From Bacteroidaceae bacterium (lineage in GTDB: Bacteria; Bacteroidota; Bacteroidia; Bacteroidales; Bacteroidaceae), in NCBI GenBank assembly GCA_902362375.1, contig CABIVS010000002.1, forward strand, positions 1 through 64,000: a stretch of 64,000 nt of DNA. Reading direction: 5' to 3'. The translations under genes and the position numbers were made by a program. The notes below the pieces were generated by a model. That model was not told where the DNA came from and made no database searches. It was given only the letters and a program-made list of their open reading frames with translations. This document shows positions 48,601-57,674 of this stretch, piece by piece (position 1 is the first letter of the stretch; each line of letters begins with the position of its first letter).

Positions 48601-48859
48601 GATCAATGCGGAAGGTCAGGTGGAAGGCACTTGTGTGGGTACGGGGATGGCTTTCGATCCTGCTTTTTATTACTATCGTCCGGTCAATGTATATGCGGCA
48701 CATGGATACGGACCGGTGCTTTGGGCAGGTGCGGAAATGATTTCTCTATTGAAGAATCAGTACCCGCAGATGAATGACAGTGCCGTTCAGTATTATCAGG
48801 TGAAACAGAAGACGACTGCACCTATTTTTGCCATCGATACAGAAGAAAAGAAAGATTAA
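45677..48859 (+). CDS. PL11 rhamnogalacturonan lyase fused to GH105
   Basis: Bifunctional secreted enzyme of 1,060 residues from the ATG at 45677 (signal MKCITLYFSFCLIAISSIAQ). Residues about 22-620 are a canonical PL11 lyase: IGDVDGDGEYEIILKWDPSN, YDLDGDGHAEVVMKTADGT and VGDVDGDGCDEIIYGS calcium motifs. From about 640 (TYGDLTPGQVKKDIDRVFAY) a GH105 domain follows, with LWLDDMFMGIPA, FCWARANGWAML and WHQLLDRNDSYLETSATA. The lyase would create unsaturated ends and the GH105 domain remove the unsaturated uronate, coupling two successive steps. It lacks a lipobox, so it is probably periplasmic. It is followed 18 bp later by rhaM. Confidence 0.88.
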   Translation: MKCITLYFSFCLIAISSIAQPNYDFSKLKRERLGRGVIAIRENPSTVAVSWRYLSSDPMNESFDIYRNGEKINNHPLKDATFFQDAYTGTESVLYTVKAREGKTESSYQLRANAPSGYLNIPLNRPEDGTTPLGQNYFYTPNDASIGDVDGDGEYEIILKWDPSNAHDNSHDGYTGEVYVDCYKLNGQQLWRINLGKNVRAGAHYTQFMVYDLDGDGHAEVVMKTADGTVDGVGKVIGDVNADYRSEQGRILTGPEYLTVFNGLTGEAMQTIDYVPERGNLMGWGDSRGNRSDRFLACVAYLDGIHPSVVMCRGYYTRTVLAAFDWDGKELKQRWVFDSNNPGCEDYAGQGNHNLRVGDVDGDGCDEIIYGSCAIDHNGKGLYTTKMGHGDAIHLTHFDPSRKGMQVWDCHENKRDGSTYRDAATGEILFQIKDSTDVGRCMAADIDPTQPGVEMWSVASGGIRNVKGEVVKDRVRGLSCNMAVWWDGDLLRELLDRNRISKYNWEKGICERIAIFEGTLSNNGTKANPCLQGDIVGDWREEVLMRTTDNTALRLYVSTIPTDYRFHTFLEDPIYRISIATQNVAYNQPTQPGFYFGPELQGTVFRGCEIPGKKTVVNDSNTPLHLLQPAYQGTYGDLTPGQVKKDIDRVFAYIDKETPARVVDKNTGKLITDYTTMGEEAQLERGAFRLASYEWGVTYSALIAAAEATGDQRYMDYVQNRFRFLAEVAPHFKRVYEEKGTTDPQLLQILTPHALDDAGAVCAAMVKVRVKDRSLPVDGLIENYFDFIQNKEYRLADGTFARNRPQHNTLWLDDMFMGIPAVAQMSRYDKAQKEIYLAEAVRQFLQFADRMFIPEKGLYRHGWVESSTDHPAFCWARANGWAMLTACELLDVLPEDYPQRAKVMDYFRAHVRGVTALQSGEGLWHQLLDRNDSYLETSATAIYVYCLAHAINKGWIDAIAYGPVAHLGWHAVAGKINAEGQVEGTCVGTGMAFDPAFYYYRPVNVYAAHGYGPVLWAGAEMISLLKNQYPQMNDSAVQYYQVKQKTTAPIFAIDTEEKKD

Positions 48860-48877
48860 CTTTAAATAGATAGAACC

Positions 48878-49192
48878 ATGAAACGAGAAGCTTTTAAAAT
48901 GTATTTAAAACCCGGATGTGAAGCTGAATATGAGAAAAGACACGCTGCCATCTGGCCCGAATTGAAAGCATTGCTTTCCAAGAACGGAGTGTCGGACTAT
49001 TCGATTTATTGGGATAAGGAGACCAATATCCTGTTTGCTTTCCAGAAAACGGAAGGTGAGGCCGGTTCGCAGGACTTGGGTAATACGGAGATTGTGCAGA
49101 AATGGTGGGACTATATGGCGGATATCATGGAAGTGAATCCGGACAACTCGCCGGTGTCCATTCCTTTGCCGGAAGTATTTCACATGGATTGA
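48878..49192 (+). CDS. rhaM: L-rhamnose mutarotase
   Basis: Converts alpha- and beta-L-rhamnose (EC 5.1.3.32) so that released rhamnose can enter catabolism. It is a small cytoplasmic dimeric alpha/beta-barrel type protein of 104 residues, typical length. The family pattern is clear: MKREAFKMYLKPG, YEKRHAAIWPEL with the catalytic His22, DYSIYWDKET and the WW pair in QKWWDYMADIM. Co-transcription with PL11-GH105 (18-bp gap) ties RG-I cutting to rhamnose use. No rhamnose isomerase or kinase genes are in the window. Confidence 0.93.
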   Translation: MKREAFKMYLKPGCEAEYEKRHAAIWPELKALLSKNGVSDYSIYWDKETNILFAFQKTEGEAGSQDLGNTEIVQKWWDYMADIMEVNPDNSPVSIPLPEVFHMD

Positions 49193-49243
49193 TTTTTTAG
49201 TAATTAGGTTCGTTGTTTCTTTTATTATCTCAACTATCTTGAT

Positions 49244-49251
49244 TATTTTTG
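49244..49251 (+). promoter_or_regulatory. Promoter of the HTCS gene
   Basis: -7 TATTTTTG at 49244-49251 with a TTTA at 49221-49224 (19-bp spacer). The shared operator element is absent at both typical distances, as expected if the regulator is expressed without its own control. Confidence 0.55.
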
Positions 49252-49282
49252 TCCAACATTAATTATTAATCTTGGAATCTAT

Positions 49283-52200
49283 ATGATGCAAAGACACCTT
49301 TTAATCTTTACCTTTCTTGTTAGTTTTGTGTTGAATGCCTATGGTGCGATAGAGCTTCGTTCTACACAAATGAGAACGAGTGACGGTCTTCCCAATAACT
49401 CTATTCGATACATTTATCAGGATAGCAAAGGTTTTTTGTGGCTGGCTACTTTGAACGGATTAAGTCGTTATGACGGCAACTCTTTTCTTACTTTCCGTCC
49501 GGAAATCGGTGACAAGGTGTCTTTGGCAGACAACCGTATCTACGATCTGACAGAAGATAAAGATGGCTTTTTGTGGATTTCCACTACACCTGAACTATAT
49601 AGTTGCTATGATTTGCAACGTGCCCGTTTTGTTGACTATACCGGTTGTGGCGAACTAAGACAGAATTATTCAGGGGTATTTGTAGCTGCTAACGGAGATG
49701 TCTGGCTTTCCCATTCGGGAAACGGCTGCCGGAAGATGGTACATCAGAAAAATGGTGAGATGACATCTACCGTATTCAGGACCGAACGTGGAAACCTGCC
49801 GGATAACCGGGTGAAATTCGTGAATGAGGACACCAGTGGGCGTATTTGGATCGGCACTCAATGCGGTCTGGTTTCTGTCTCCAACGGGCAATATCGGATA
49901 GAAGACCGATTAATCCACTTCACTTCTTCGCTAGCCTATAAGAACGATATGTATTTCCTTACAGCAGATGGAGATATCTATTATTATCAGGAGGCTACTC
50001 AAAAAATGCAAAAGTTGGCTTCTCTTGCCACTGTGGCAGGGGCGACATCGCCAACCGGAAATTTCCTGTTGAAAGATAAGTGGGTGATCCTGACTACTAC
50101 CGGAGTATATACTTATCAATTTGCTACCGGAGAGATGGCCGCAGATCCTCGCTTGAATATTAAAAAGGGAGAATTGATACGTGATAATCGTGGAGATTAT
50201 TGGATATACAATCATACGGGACGACTTACATATGTGCTTGCCGAAACCGGAGAGAGTAAGGACTTCCAGTTGATTCCCCAGGATAAGATAAGTTATATCG
50301 ACTTTGAACGTTATCATATCGTCCATGATTCGCGGGGAATTATTTGGATTTCGACCTATGGAAATGGGCTTTTCGCTTATAATACTGCCGAAGATAAACT
50401 GGAGCATTTTGTGGCGAACATTAATGACCAGAGTCATATCAGTTCGGATTTCCTGCAATATGTGATGGAAGATCGTGCTGGTGGCATCTGGGTAGCTTCG
50501 GAATATTCAGGCTTGTCCCGTATTTCCGTATTGAATGAAGGAACCTCCCGCATCTATCCCGAATCCCGTGATTTGTTCGACCGGTCGAACACCATCCGTA
50601 TGCTTACTAGAATGTCTAATGGAGATATCTGTGTAGGTACGCGTAAGGGGGGATTATACACTTTTGATTCGAGCCTTCATTCAAAAATGACCAATCAATA
50701 TTTCCATTCTAATATCTATGCTCTCACCGAAGACAAGCAGGGACGAATGTGGATGGGAACTCGTGGAAATGGTCTCAAAGTGGGGGATACCTGGTATTAT
50801 AATAATCCTTCTGATTTGACAGCCTTATCCGATAATAACGTTTTTGCCATTTATCGCGACCGTAAAGACCGCATGTGGATAGGAACATTTGGCGGTGGGC
50901 TGGAATTGGCTGAACCTACTCCCGACGGTAAATATAAATTCCGTCATTTCTTCCAGCAAACATTCGGGATGAGGATGGTGCGTGTGATAGAAGAAGATGC
51001 AAATGGGATGGTGTGGGTAGGAACCAGTGAGGGTATTTGTGTTTTTCATCCGGATTCATTGATTGCAGATGCCGATAATTATCATCTTTTCAGTTATACA
51101 AACGGAAAGTTTTGCAGTAATGAAATCAAGTGTATCTACCGGGATACGGAAGGGCGGATGTGGATTGGTACGTCCGGTTCGGGACTGAATCTTTGTGAGC
51201 CGCAGGATAACTATTGTTCTTTGAAATATGAACATTACGGAACTTCCGAAGGATTGGTTAACGATGTAATCCAGTCCATTCTGGGAGATAAAAAGGGGAA
51301 TCTCTGGGTTGCCACCGAATATGGTATTTCCAAATTTAATCCGGCTACCCATTCTTTTGAAAACTATTTCTTTTCTTCCTATACACTGGGAAATGTGTAT
51401 AGTGAGAATAGCGCCTGTATGCGCGAAGATGGAAAACTGCTTTTTGGCACAAACTACGGATTAATAGTGATCGATCCTGAAAAGATACAGGATAACGAAA
51501 CTTTCTCCCCGGTTGTTTTCACGGATTTATATGTCAATGGAACGCAGATGAATCCGCAGATGGAGGACTCTCCGTTAAAGCAATCGTTGGCTTATTCGGA
51601 CGAAATAACCCTGAAGTTTTTTCAGAACTCATTCTTGATAGATTTCTCTACTTTTGATTATTCGGATAGCGGTCATACCAAATATATGTATTGGCTGGAA
51701 AATTACGATCAGGGATGGAGTGCTCCTTCTCCTCTGAATTTTGCTTCGTTTAAGTATCTTAATCCGGGAACTTATATACTTCACGTCAAGTCGAGCAATG
51801 GAACGGGTGTTTGGAATGATAGCGAGACTACACTGAAAATTGTAATTGTCCCTCCATTCTGGAAAACGACTTGGGCAATGCTGGGTTATGTGCTGTTATT
51901 AATCATAGCCTTGTACTTTGCTTTCCGTATCGTTCGTAACTTTAATGGCTTGCGTAACCGCATCAATGTAGAAAAGCAGTTGACAGAATATAAACTGGTG
52001 TTTTTTACCAATATCTCTCATGAATTCCGTACTCCGCTTACCTTGATTCAGGGAGCATTGGAGAAGATTCAACGGGTGACTGATATCCCGCGTGAATTGA
52101 TATATCCGCTGAAAACAATGGATAAGAGCACGCAGCGTATGTTGAGGCTTATCAATCAGTTGCTGGAATTCAGAAAGATGCAGAATAATAAGCTGGCACT

Positions 52201-53575
52201 CTCTTTAGAGGAAACGGATGTCATCTCTTTCCTTTATGAAATATTTTTGAGCTTCGGAGATGTAGCGGAACAAAAGAATATGAATTTCCGTTTCCTGCCT
52301 TCGGTGCCGTCCTATAAAATGTTTATTGATAAAGGAAATTTGGATAAGGTGACTTATAACCTGCTTTCAAATGCCTTTAAATATACTCCTTCGAACGGAA
52401 CAATTATTCTCTCGGTGAATGTGGACGAAGGGAAGCAAACCTTGCAGATTCAGGTTTCGGATACGGGAGTCGGCATTCCTAAAGAGAAGCAGAACGAATT
52501 GTTCAAGCGATTTATGCAGAGCAACTTCTCCGGTGACAGTATCGGTGTAGGGTTGCATTTGAGCCATGAACTAGTTCAGGTACATAAAGGAACGATTGAG
52601 TATAAGGATAATGAAGGCGGTGGTTCAGTATTTACCGTATGCATTCCGACGGATAAGACGGTGTATTCGGAGAAAGACTTCCTTGTCCCGGGCAATGTAC
52701 TGCTGAAAGAGGCGGATGGACATGCGCATCATTTGTTGCAGCTCTCTGAAGAACTTCCTGACTCGGAAAAACTGGCTGTTCCTCTGAATAAACGGAAAGT
52801 CTTGATTATTGAAGATGACAATGATATTCGTGAATTCTTGAAAGAGGAAATCGGAGCCTATTTCGAAGTGGAAGTTGCAGCCGACGGTACGTCCGGATTT
52901 GAAAAGGCACGTACGTATGATGCAGATTTGATTATCTGCGATGTCCTGATGCCGGGAATGACGGGATTTGAGGTTACTAAGAAGCTGAAATCGGATTTTG
53001 ATACGAGCCATATTCCTATCATTCTGCTGACTGCTTTGAGTTCGCCGGAGAAACATCTGGAAGGTATAGAAGCCGGAGCGGATGCTTACATAGCCAAACC
53101 GTTTAGTGTAAAATTGTTGTTGGCACGTGTATTCCGCCTGATCGAGCAGCGCGATAAATTGCGTGAGAAGTTCTCCAGTGAACCGGGTATTGTGCGTCCG
53201 GCCATGTGTACCACTGACCGGGATAAAGAATTTGCAGATCGGTTGGCTGCCATCCTTGAACAGAACCTCGCCCGGCCTGAATTCTCTATTGATGAGTTTG
53301 CACAGATGATGAAGTTGGGACGAACGGTATTTTATCGGAAACTACGTGGAGTAACGGGATATTCGCCTAATGAATATTTACGTGTTGTGCGCATGAAGAA
53401 AGCAGCCGAGTTGTTACTGTCGGAAGATAATCTGACGGTTGCAGAAGTCTCCTATAAGGTGGGTATCAGCGATCCTTTCTATTTCAGTAAATGCTTCAAA
53501 GCTCAATTCGGAGTAGCACCGTCCGTTTATCAACGTGGTGTGAGTAATGATAATGATTCTCCGCAGGATTCATAA
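49283..53575 (+). CDS. Hybrid two-component system (HTCS) regulator of the RG-I locus
   Basis: Single-protein sensor and activator of 1,430 residues. It has a signal peptide and a large periplasmic sensor of two-component-propeller repeats (GLPNNSIRYIYQDSKGFLWLAT-type, shown in part; WMGTRGNGL, WIGTFGGGL), closed by a Y_Y_Y domain (about 750-850). One transmembrane helix spans about 865-885. Then come histidine kinase HisKA (TNISHEFRTPL, His913), HATPase (NLLSNAFKYTP, Asn1030; DTGVGIP), receiver domain (VLIIEDDND; phospho-acceptor Asp1220 in ICDVLMPGM) and an AraC-type helix-turn-helix at the C-terminus (AEVSYKVGISDPFYFSKCFK). All catalytic residues are present. It likely senses an RG-I oligosaccharide in the periplasm and activates the nine promoters that share the 20-bp element. 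Confidence 0.95.
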   Translation: MMQRHLLIFTFLVSFVLNAYGAIELRSTQMRTSDGLPNNSIRYIYQDSKGFLWLATLNGLSRYDGNSFLTFRPEIGDKVSLADNRIYDLTEDKDGFLWISTTPELYSCYDLQRARFVDYTGCGELRQNYSGVFVAANGDVWLSHSGNGCRKMVHQKNGEMTSTVFRTERGNLPDNRVKFVNEDTSGRIWIGTQCGLVSVSNGQYRIEDRLIHFTSSLAYKNDMYFLTADGDIYYYQEATQKMQKLASLATVAGATSPTGNFLLKDKWVILTTTGVYTYQFATGEMAADPRLNIKKGELIRDNRGDYWIYNHTGRLTYVLAETGESKDFQLIPQDKISYIDFERYHIVHDSRGIIWISTYGNGLFAYNTAEDKLEHFVANINDQSHISSDFLQYVMEDRAGGIWVASEYSGLSRISVLNEGTSRIYPESRDLFDRSNTIRMLTRMSNGDICVGTRKGGLYTFDSSLHSKMTNQYFHSNIYALTEDKQGRMWMGTRGNGLKVGDTWYYNNPSDLTALSDNNVFAIYRDRKDRMWIGTFGGGLELAEPTPDGKYKFRHFFQQTFGMRMVRVIEEDANGMVWVGTSEGICVFHPDSLIADADNYHLFSYTNGKFCSNEIKCIYRDTEGRMWIGTSGSGLNLCEPQDNYCSLKYEHYGTSEGLVNDVIQSILGDKKGNLWVATEYGISKFNPATHSFENYFFSSYTLGNVYSENSACMREDGKLLFGTNYGLIVIDPEKIQDNETFSPVVFTDLYVNGTQMNPQMEDSPLKQSLAYSDEITLKFFQNSFLIDFSTFDYSDSGHTKYMYWLENYDQGWSAPSPLNFASFKYLNPGTYILHVKSSNGTGVWNDSETTLKIVIVPPFWKTTWAMLGYVLLLIIALYFAFRIVRNFNGLRNRINVEKQLTEYKLVFFTNISHEFRTPLTLIQGALEKIQRVTDIPRELIYPLKTMDKSTQRMLRLINQLLEFRKMQNNKLALSLEETDVISFLYEIFLSFGDVAEQKNMNFRFLPSVPSYKMFIDKGNLDKVTYNLLSNAFKYTPSNGTIILSVNVDEGKQTLQIQVSDTGVGIPKEKQNELFKRFMQSNFSGDSIGVGLHLSHELVQVHKGTIEYKDNEGGGSVFTVCIPTDKTVYSEKDFLVPGNVLLKEADGHAHHLLQLSEELPDSEKLAVPLNKRKVLIIEDDNDIREFLKEEIGAYFEVEVAADGTSGFEKARTYDADLIICDVLMPGMTGFEVTKKLKSDFDTSHIPIILLTALSSPEKHLEGIEAGADAYIAKPFSVKLLLARVFRLIEQRDKLREKFSSEPGIVRPAMCTTDRDKEFADRLAAILEQNLARPEFSIDEFAQMMKLGRTVFYRKLRGVTGYSPNEYLRVVRMKKAAELLLSEDNLTVAEVSYKVGISDPFYFSKCFKAQFGVAPSVYQRGVSNDNDSPQDS

Positions 53576-53602
53576 GAATAAGATTAATTAAAACAGCATA
53601 GT

Positions 53603-54490
53603 ATGAGACTAATTTCTTTTTGTAAAATATTACTTTTAAGCGGTTGCTTTACAACTGTTTGTACTTCTATGAATGCACAAGACAAAGTTATGAAAAAACA
53701 GGATTCGCCTATTGATATAGATTTGTGGCAAAACGGCTTACCCAATACGAATGGGATGGAAGCCCAGGGATATGATGATAAAAAGAATAATTTCAAACCT
53801 AGTATCCGGGTATATTTGCCGAAAGCTTCTCAACAGCCGGCGAGAGCTGTTATTATATGTCCGGGAGGTGGATACGGGCATTTGGCAATGGCTCACGAGG
53901 GGTATGACTGGGCACCGTTTTTCAATGAACAGGGAATAGCTGCTATTGTCTTGAAGTACCGTATGCCTAATGGTAATCGGGAAGTTCCCATGTCGGATGC
54001 ATACGAAGCTATTCGTTATGCGAAAGAACATGCTTCTGAATGGAATATTAATCCTGATTGCATTGGCATCATGGGATTTTCGGCAGGGGGGCATTTGGCC
54101 TCTACAGTGGCTACGCATGCTTCCGAAGAACTTCGTCCTGCTTTTCAGATTCTTTTTTATCCGGTAATTTCGATGGAACCTAAATACGGGCATGGTGGAT
54201 CGTGCAGACAGTTTCTAGGTGAAAGAGCAACGGAGGAATTGAAAAAGGAATTTAGTAATGAGTATCAGGTGGATTCGCTCACACCGAGAGCGTTTATAGC
54301 TTTATCCGATGACGACAGGGGTGTGGTACCTATGAATTCTATTCGTTACTATTCTGCTTTGAAAGAAAAGGAGATACCGGCCGCCATGTATATTTATCCC
54401 AGTGGTGGACACGGATGGGGAATGAAAGATAGTTTTAAATTCCGCAATGAAATGTTGATGGAGCTGAAAGCTTGGCTAATGACTTTTTAG
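53603..54490 (+). CDS. Alpha/beta-hydrolase esterase
   Basis: Secreted serine esterase of 295 residues (signal ending near SMNAQ). Oxyanion motif CPGGGYGHLA, nucleophile elbow IMGFSAGGHLA (Ser160), a candidate acid Asp in LSDDDRGVVP and His in SGGHGWGM complete the triad. It resembles acetyl-xylan-esterase-like hydrolases (BD-FAE type) that are common in polysaccharide loci. It probably removes acetyl or another ester from pectic oligosaccharides; the exact ester is not evident. It starts 27 bp after the HTCS stop, so it is likely co-transcribed with the regulator, and is convergent with the GH2 gene. Confidence 0.78.
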   Translation: MRLISFCKILLLSGCFTTVCTSMNAQDKVMKKQDSPIDIDLWQNGLPNTNGMEAQGYDDKKNNFKPSIRVYLPKASQQPARAVIICPGGGYGHLAMAHEGYDWAPFFNEQGIAAIVLKYRMPNGNREVPMSDAYEAIRYAKEHASEWNINPDCIGIMGFSAGGHLASTVATHASEELRPAFQILFYPVISMEPKYGHGGSCRQFLGERATEELKKEFSNEYQVDSLTPRAFIALSDDDRGVVPMNSIRYYSALKEKEIPAAMYIYPSGGHGWGMKDSFKFRNEMLMELKAWLMTF

Positions 54491-54532
54491 GGGAGGCTAT
54501 TAAAGCAGTGCTAATACCTGTTGAGAACTAAT

Positions 54533-57496
54533 TTATTTGATTGTTTCGAGAAATTCTACTTCAATGATTCTTAACTGATTTTTGCTACTGCTCTTTTCCT
54601 GTTCCATTTTATTGGCAGCTTTGGCTTCTACTTCAATGATCTGTCCGAAAGCATCCTTGTCACTGGTATTTCCTTTCAGGCGAATGGTTATAGTGTTGGC
54701 ACGTACCGGCTTTTCTACATTGAGATGAATATACCCCAGACTCTTATCTGTATTTCCGTTCCAAATCAGGATGTTTCCGGCATATACTTCCAATGGATAA
54801 CTGCGTGAACGCCACCCTTGCAATTTGATACATATATCGTCTATTTCGGCTTCTCTCTCCAGTGTATAAGTAATCCAGGCAGTGCTCAACTTACCGTCAT
54901 TTTTCCATTCCGTCAGTTCGATATCATCATAGCTCTTTTCAGCATCGCTGTTATTGGAACCGGCTTTTGCTGAAACGATGCGTACACCTTTTTTGCTATC
55001 TTGGTAAGAAGGGGTAGAAGGAGTCTCACCCCTGTCCAGTTGTCCTTTTAAAGTCTCCTGCGGGAGATAAGTGCTTAAACCTTCAGTAACTTTTACAGGC
55101 ACTGTTTCCAATGTGAGTGTGGCGGCAAGTAATCCTTTAGCCTGTGCTGTCAGAGTTACTTTTCCGGCAGTGGTTGTGCTACGGATCAGTGCACGGTTGA
55201 TGCCACATTCTACCGGAAGTTTTGTATCAAGGATATGATTGTTTTCACCTTGAGCAATCCCTCCACGCCATTCTGCTTGACCGTTGAGTGTGAATTGAAC
55301 CGTACGATTATCCAATGGGCAACGTTTTCCGTCTTTATCTACAACTTCCACCTGTATTAAAGCCATGTCTGCACCATCTCCATGGAATCCTTCGGGATTT
55401 TGAATAGCGGTAAGTTTCAGTTTGGCTGGTTCACCGGCTGTATGTATAGCGTAGCGGCTGATTTCTTTTCCTGCTTGATTATAGCTGACTGCTTCCAGTT
55501 TACCCGGTTTGAATGTTATGTTGTCAAAAGTAAAGAGGAAATTGTATTGGCGTTTGCCTTTACCCAGAGATTTACCATTCAGGAAAAGTTCCACCTCTTC
55601 CCCGGTAGATACCACATGTATGGGTTTTACTGTATTTTCAGGATAATTCCAGTGTCCGATAATGTAGGTCTGGTCTTCTTCCGTATCTACCCATCCGTTC
55701 CACATCACCTGATGTGCATAGAAGGCGTCTTTCTCAATACGCATAGCATCTGTCACTCCACTTCTGCGATAGTTTTCCGCTCCCCGGTAATGGGTATTGG
55801 TGTCAGAGAAGATAATTTTAGTGCCGCCGGAGCTGACCCTGTTGCCTGTTCCGGGACGCTCACGCCAATAATCATACCAGCGGGCTATCATGGTAATGGC
55901 AAATTCATCTTGGTTACGGTTATAATCAGTAGCCGGTTTACCTTTATAAAGCGGACCGTCACCCTCTTTATGGAAAGGATAGCTGTATTCGTCCCAGTAT
56001 TTTCTTAAACCTTCGTCGCGGCAATATTCGGTAGCCCACATCGGATGATGCTCACTTCGGTTGATATACAGCATTTCGCCACCGTATTCCGCTTCACGAA
56101 TATCCAACATTTCACGTGAACCGATAGCACGTCCGCCAAACGGATCATATTTGTCACGGACAGCTTTCATCTCTATCATGTGTTCACGGCTGATAGCTTT
56201 GTTGCCACATTCGTAGAACAAGATACTCGGGTTGTTGCGGTTATAAATGATTGCATCGCGCATCAGTTCCACCCGTTGCTCCCATTGGCGTCCCTCACGG
56301 TCTTTTTCCGCATCTCCGGCAGGCATTGCCTGTATCAGACCTACACGGTCGCAAGATTCTACATCTTGTTTCCATGGAGTGACGTGCATCCAACGAACCA
56401 GGTTTGCATTTCCTTTTACCATTAGACCATTAGAAAAGTCGCTTAACCAGGCTGGTACGGACAGACCTACTGCAGGCCATTCATTGCTGGTACGTTGTGC
56501 ATATCCCTTCATTTGGATAACACGGTCGTTCAATTCTATTTTTCCTTCAACAAAGCGTGTTTTACGGAATCCGGTGCGGGTGCTGACTTCATCGAATATC
56601 TGATTGCTGTCATCTTTCAAGGCAGTTTTTACCGTATACAGGTAACCATATCCCCAACTCCAGAAATGAAGATTATTGATAATGGCGGATGCCTTTACCG
56701 TTTTAGTCTCTCCTGCTTTTAAAGTCACTTTATCACCTTGGAAAGTTTTCAATCGTTTGCCATCGGCATCAAGTACAGTCACTTGATAACTGAACTGGCG
56801 GGGAGATTTACTGTCGTTTCTGACTTCTGATTCGGCATGAATGGTTGCTTTATGCCCTTTTATATCGAAATCTTTGGCGTACACATAAACACCTGTTGTT
56901 TTCAGGTTACTGTATAAGGGAAGAGTTTGATATACATTATCGGTAACGTACAGAAATACATTTTTGGGGATACCGCCATAGTTAGCATTGAAATTGCGGT
57001 CGTTCCACTGAAATTTGGAGTTGGTTCCCTCTTCTCTGTACATCCAGTTGTTATCGGTGCGAACGGCAATTACGTTTTCACCCTCCTTCATATATGGAGT
57101 CAGGTCGAATCCCACTGCCATTACGCCATTTTCGTGTCTGCCCAGATTATGACCGTTGAGATAGAAGTCTCCACGTTGACGTACTCCTTCGAACTCGATA
57201 AATACTTTCTGGTTACTTTTCAGTTCCGGAATCCGGAAACTTTTGCGATACCACACCACTGTGTCTGTCAATTGTTCGATGGAGAGTTTAAATGCTTCAT
57301 CTTCATTGAAAGCATGAGGCAAAGTTACTTGCTTCCATTCACTGTCGTCGAATTTAGTGTCTTTGGCTTTAGGAAATTCTCCTATTTGCAGCTTCCATTC
57401 ACTGTTGAAGTTGTATTTTTTGCGTTCGGCCGCCTGACTGTTGATAATAGACAGTGTGATCAGCAGAAAAACGAAAAGATATAATTGGTGTTTCAT
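54533..57496 (-). CDS. GH2-family glycosidase with non-canonical acid/base site
   Basis: Secreted GH2-type protein of 987 residues from the ATG at 57496 (MKHQLYLFVFLLITLSIINS); a TTG three codons upstream is rejected. Domains: sugar-binding jelly-roll (about 25-200), Ig-like (200-300), TIM barrel (300-590), DUF4982-like and Ig-like domains, and a C-terminal discoidin-like module (about 830-940). The nucleophile-type Glu is present in WATEYCRDEG. At the acid/base position the usual Asn-Glu is Asn432-Lys433 (FYECGNKAIS), with a Glu three residues before the Asn. Activity may use another residue or be lost. It is monocistronic from the promoter at 57525-57570. Substrate is unknown; a beta-glycoside of RG-I is the contextual guess. 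Confidence 0.8.
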   Translation of the reverse strand: MKHQLYLFVFLLITLSIINSQAAERKKYNFNSEWKLQIGEFPKAKDTKFDDSEWKQVTLPHAFNEDEAFKLSIEQLTDTVVWYRKSFRIPELKSNQKVFIEFEGVRQRGDFYLNGHNLGRHENGVMAVGFDLTPYMKEGENVIAVRTDNNWMYREEGTNSKFQWNDRNFNANYGGIPKNVFLYVTDNVYQTLPLYSNLKTTGVYVYAKDFDIKGHKATIHAESEVRNDSKSPRQFSYQVTVLDADGKRLKTFQGDKVTLKAGETKTVKASAIINNLHFWSWGYGYLYTVKTALKDDSNQIFDEVSTRTGFRKTRFVEGKIELNDRVIQMKGYAQRTSNEWPAVGLSVPAWLSDFSNGLMVKGNANLVRWMHVTPWKQDVESCDRVGLIQAMPAGDAEKDREGRQWEQRVELMRDAIIYNRNNPSILFYECGNKAISREHMIEMKAVRDKYDPFGGRAIGSREMLDIREAEYGGEMLYINRSEHHPMWATEYCRDEGLRKYWDEYSYPFHKEGDGPLYKGKPATDYNRNQDEFAITMIARWYDYWRERPGTGNRVSSGGTKIIFSDTNTHYRGAENYRRSGVTDAMRIEKDAFYAHQVMWNGWVDTEEDQTYIIGHWNYPENTVKPIHVVSTGEEVELFLNGKSLGKGKRQYNFLFTFDNITFKPGKLEAVSYNQAGKEISRYAIHTAGEPAKLKLTAIQNPEGFHGDGADMALIQVEVVDKDGKRCPLDNRTVQFTLNGQAEWRGGIAQGENNHILDTKLPVECGINRALIRSTTTAGKVTLTAQAKGLLAATLTLETVPVKVTEGLSTYLPQETLKGQLDRGETPSTPSYQDSKKGVRIVSAKAGSNNSDAEKSYDDIELTEWKNDGKLSTAWITYTLEREAEIDDICIKLQGWRSRSYPLEVYAGNILIWNGNTDKSLGYIHLNVEKPVRANTITIRLKGNTSDKDAFGQIIEVEAKAANKMEQEKSSSKNQLRIIEVEFLETIK

Positions 57497-57524
57497 GATA
57501 ATCAATAATATATTTATTCACTCG

Positions 57525-57570
57525 CAAAATTACTTCTTTTTTGAATGTATGAAATGGAGAAATGTACAAA
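57525..57570 (-). promoter_or_regulatory. Promoter and putative HTCS operator of the GH2 gene
   Basis: Minus strand: operator TTTGTACATTTCTCCATTTC (57570-57551), the clearest copy in the window, with -33 TTTC, an 18-bp spacer, then -7 TAATTTTG (57532-57525). Confidence 0.78.
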
Positions 57571-57636
57571 GATTATATACAATTGTGCACCTTTTGAAAT
57601 TAATTTAAAAATAATTCTTCTTATGGGCGGGATGCT

Positions 57637-57668
57637 CTTGACAAAACCTTTTTTATGTTGTATATTTG
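57637..57668 (+). promoter_or_regulatory. Promoter of a candidate small RNA
   Basis: -33-like CTTG at 57637-57640, 20-bp spacer, perfect -7 TATATTTG at 57661-57668. It lacks the shared HTCS element. It points towards an intrinsic terminator 130 bp away. Confidence 0.6.
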
Positions 57669-57674
57669 TGGATG

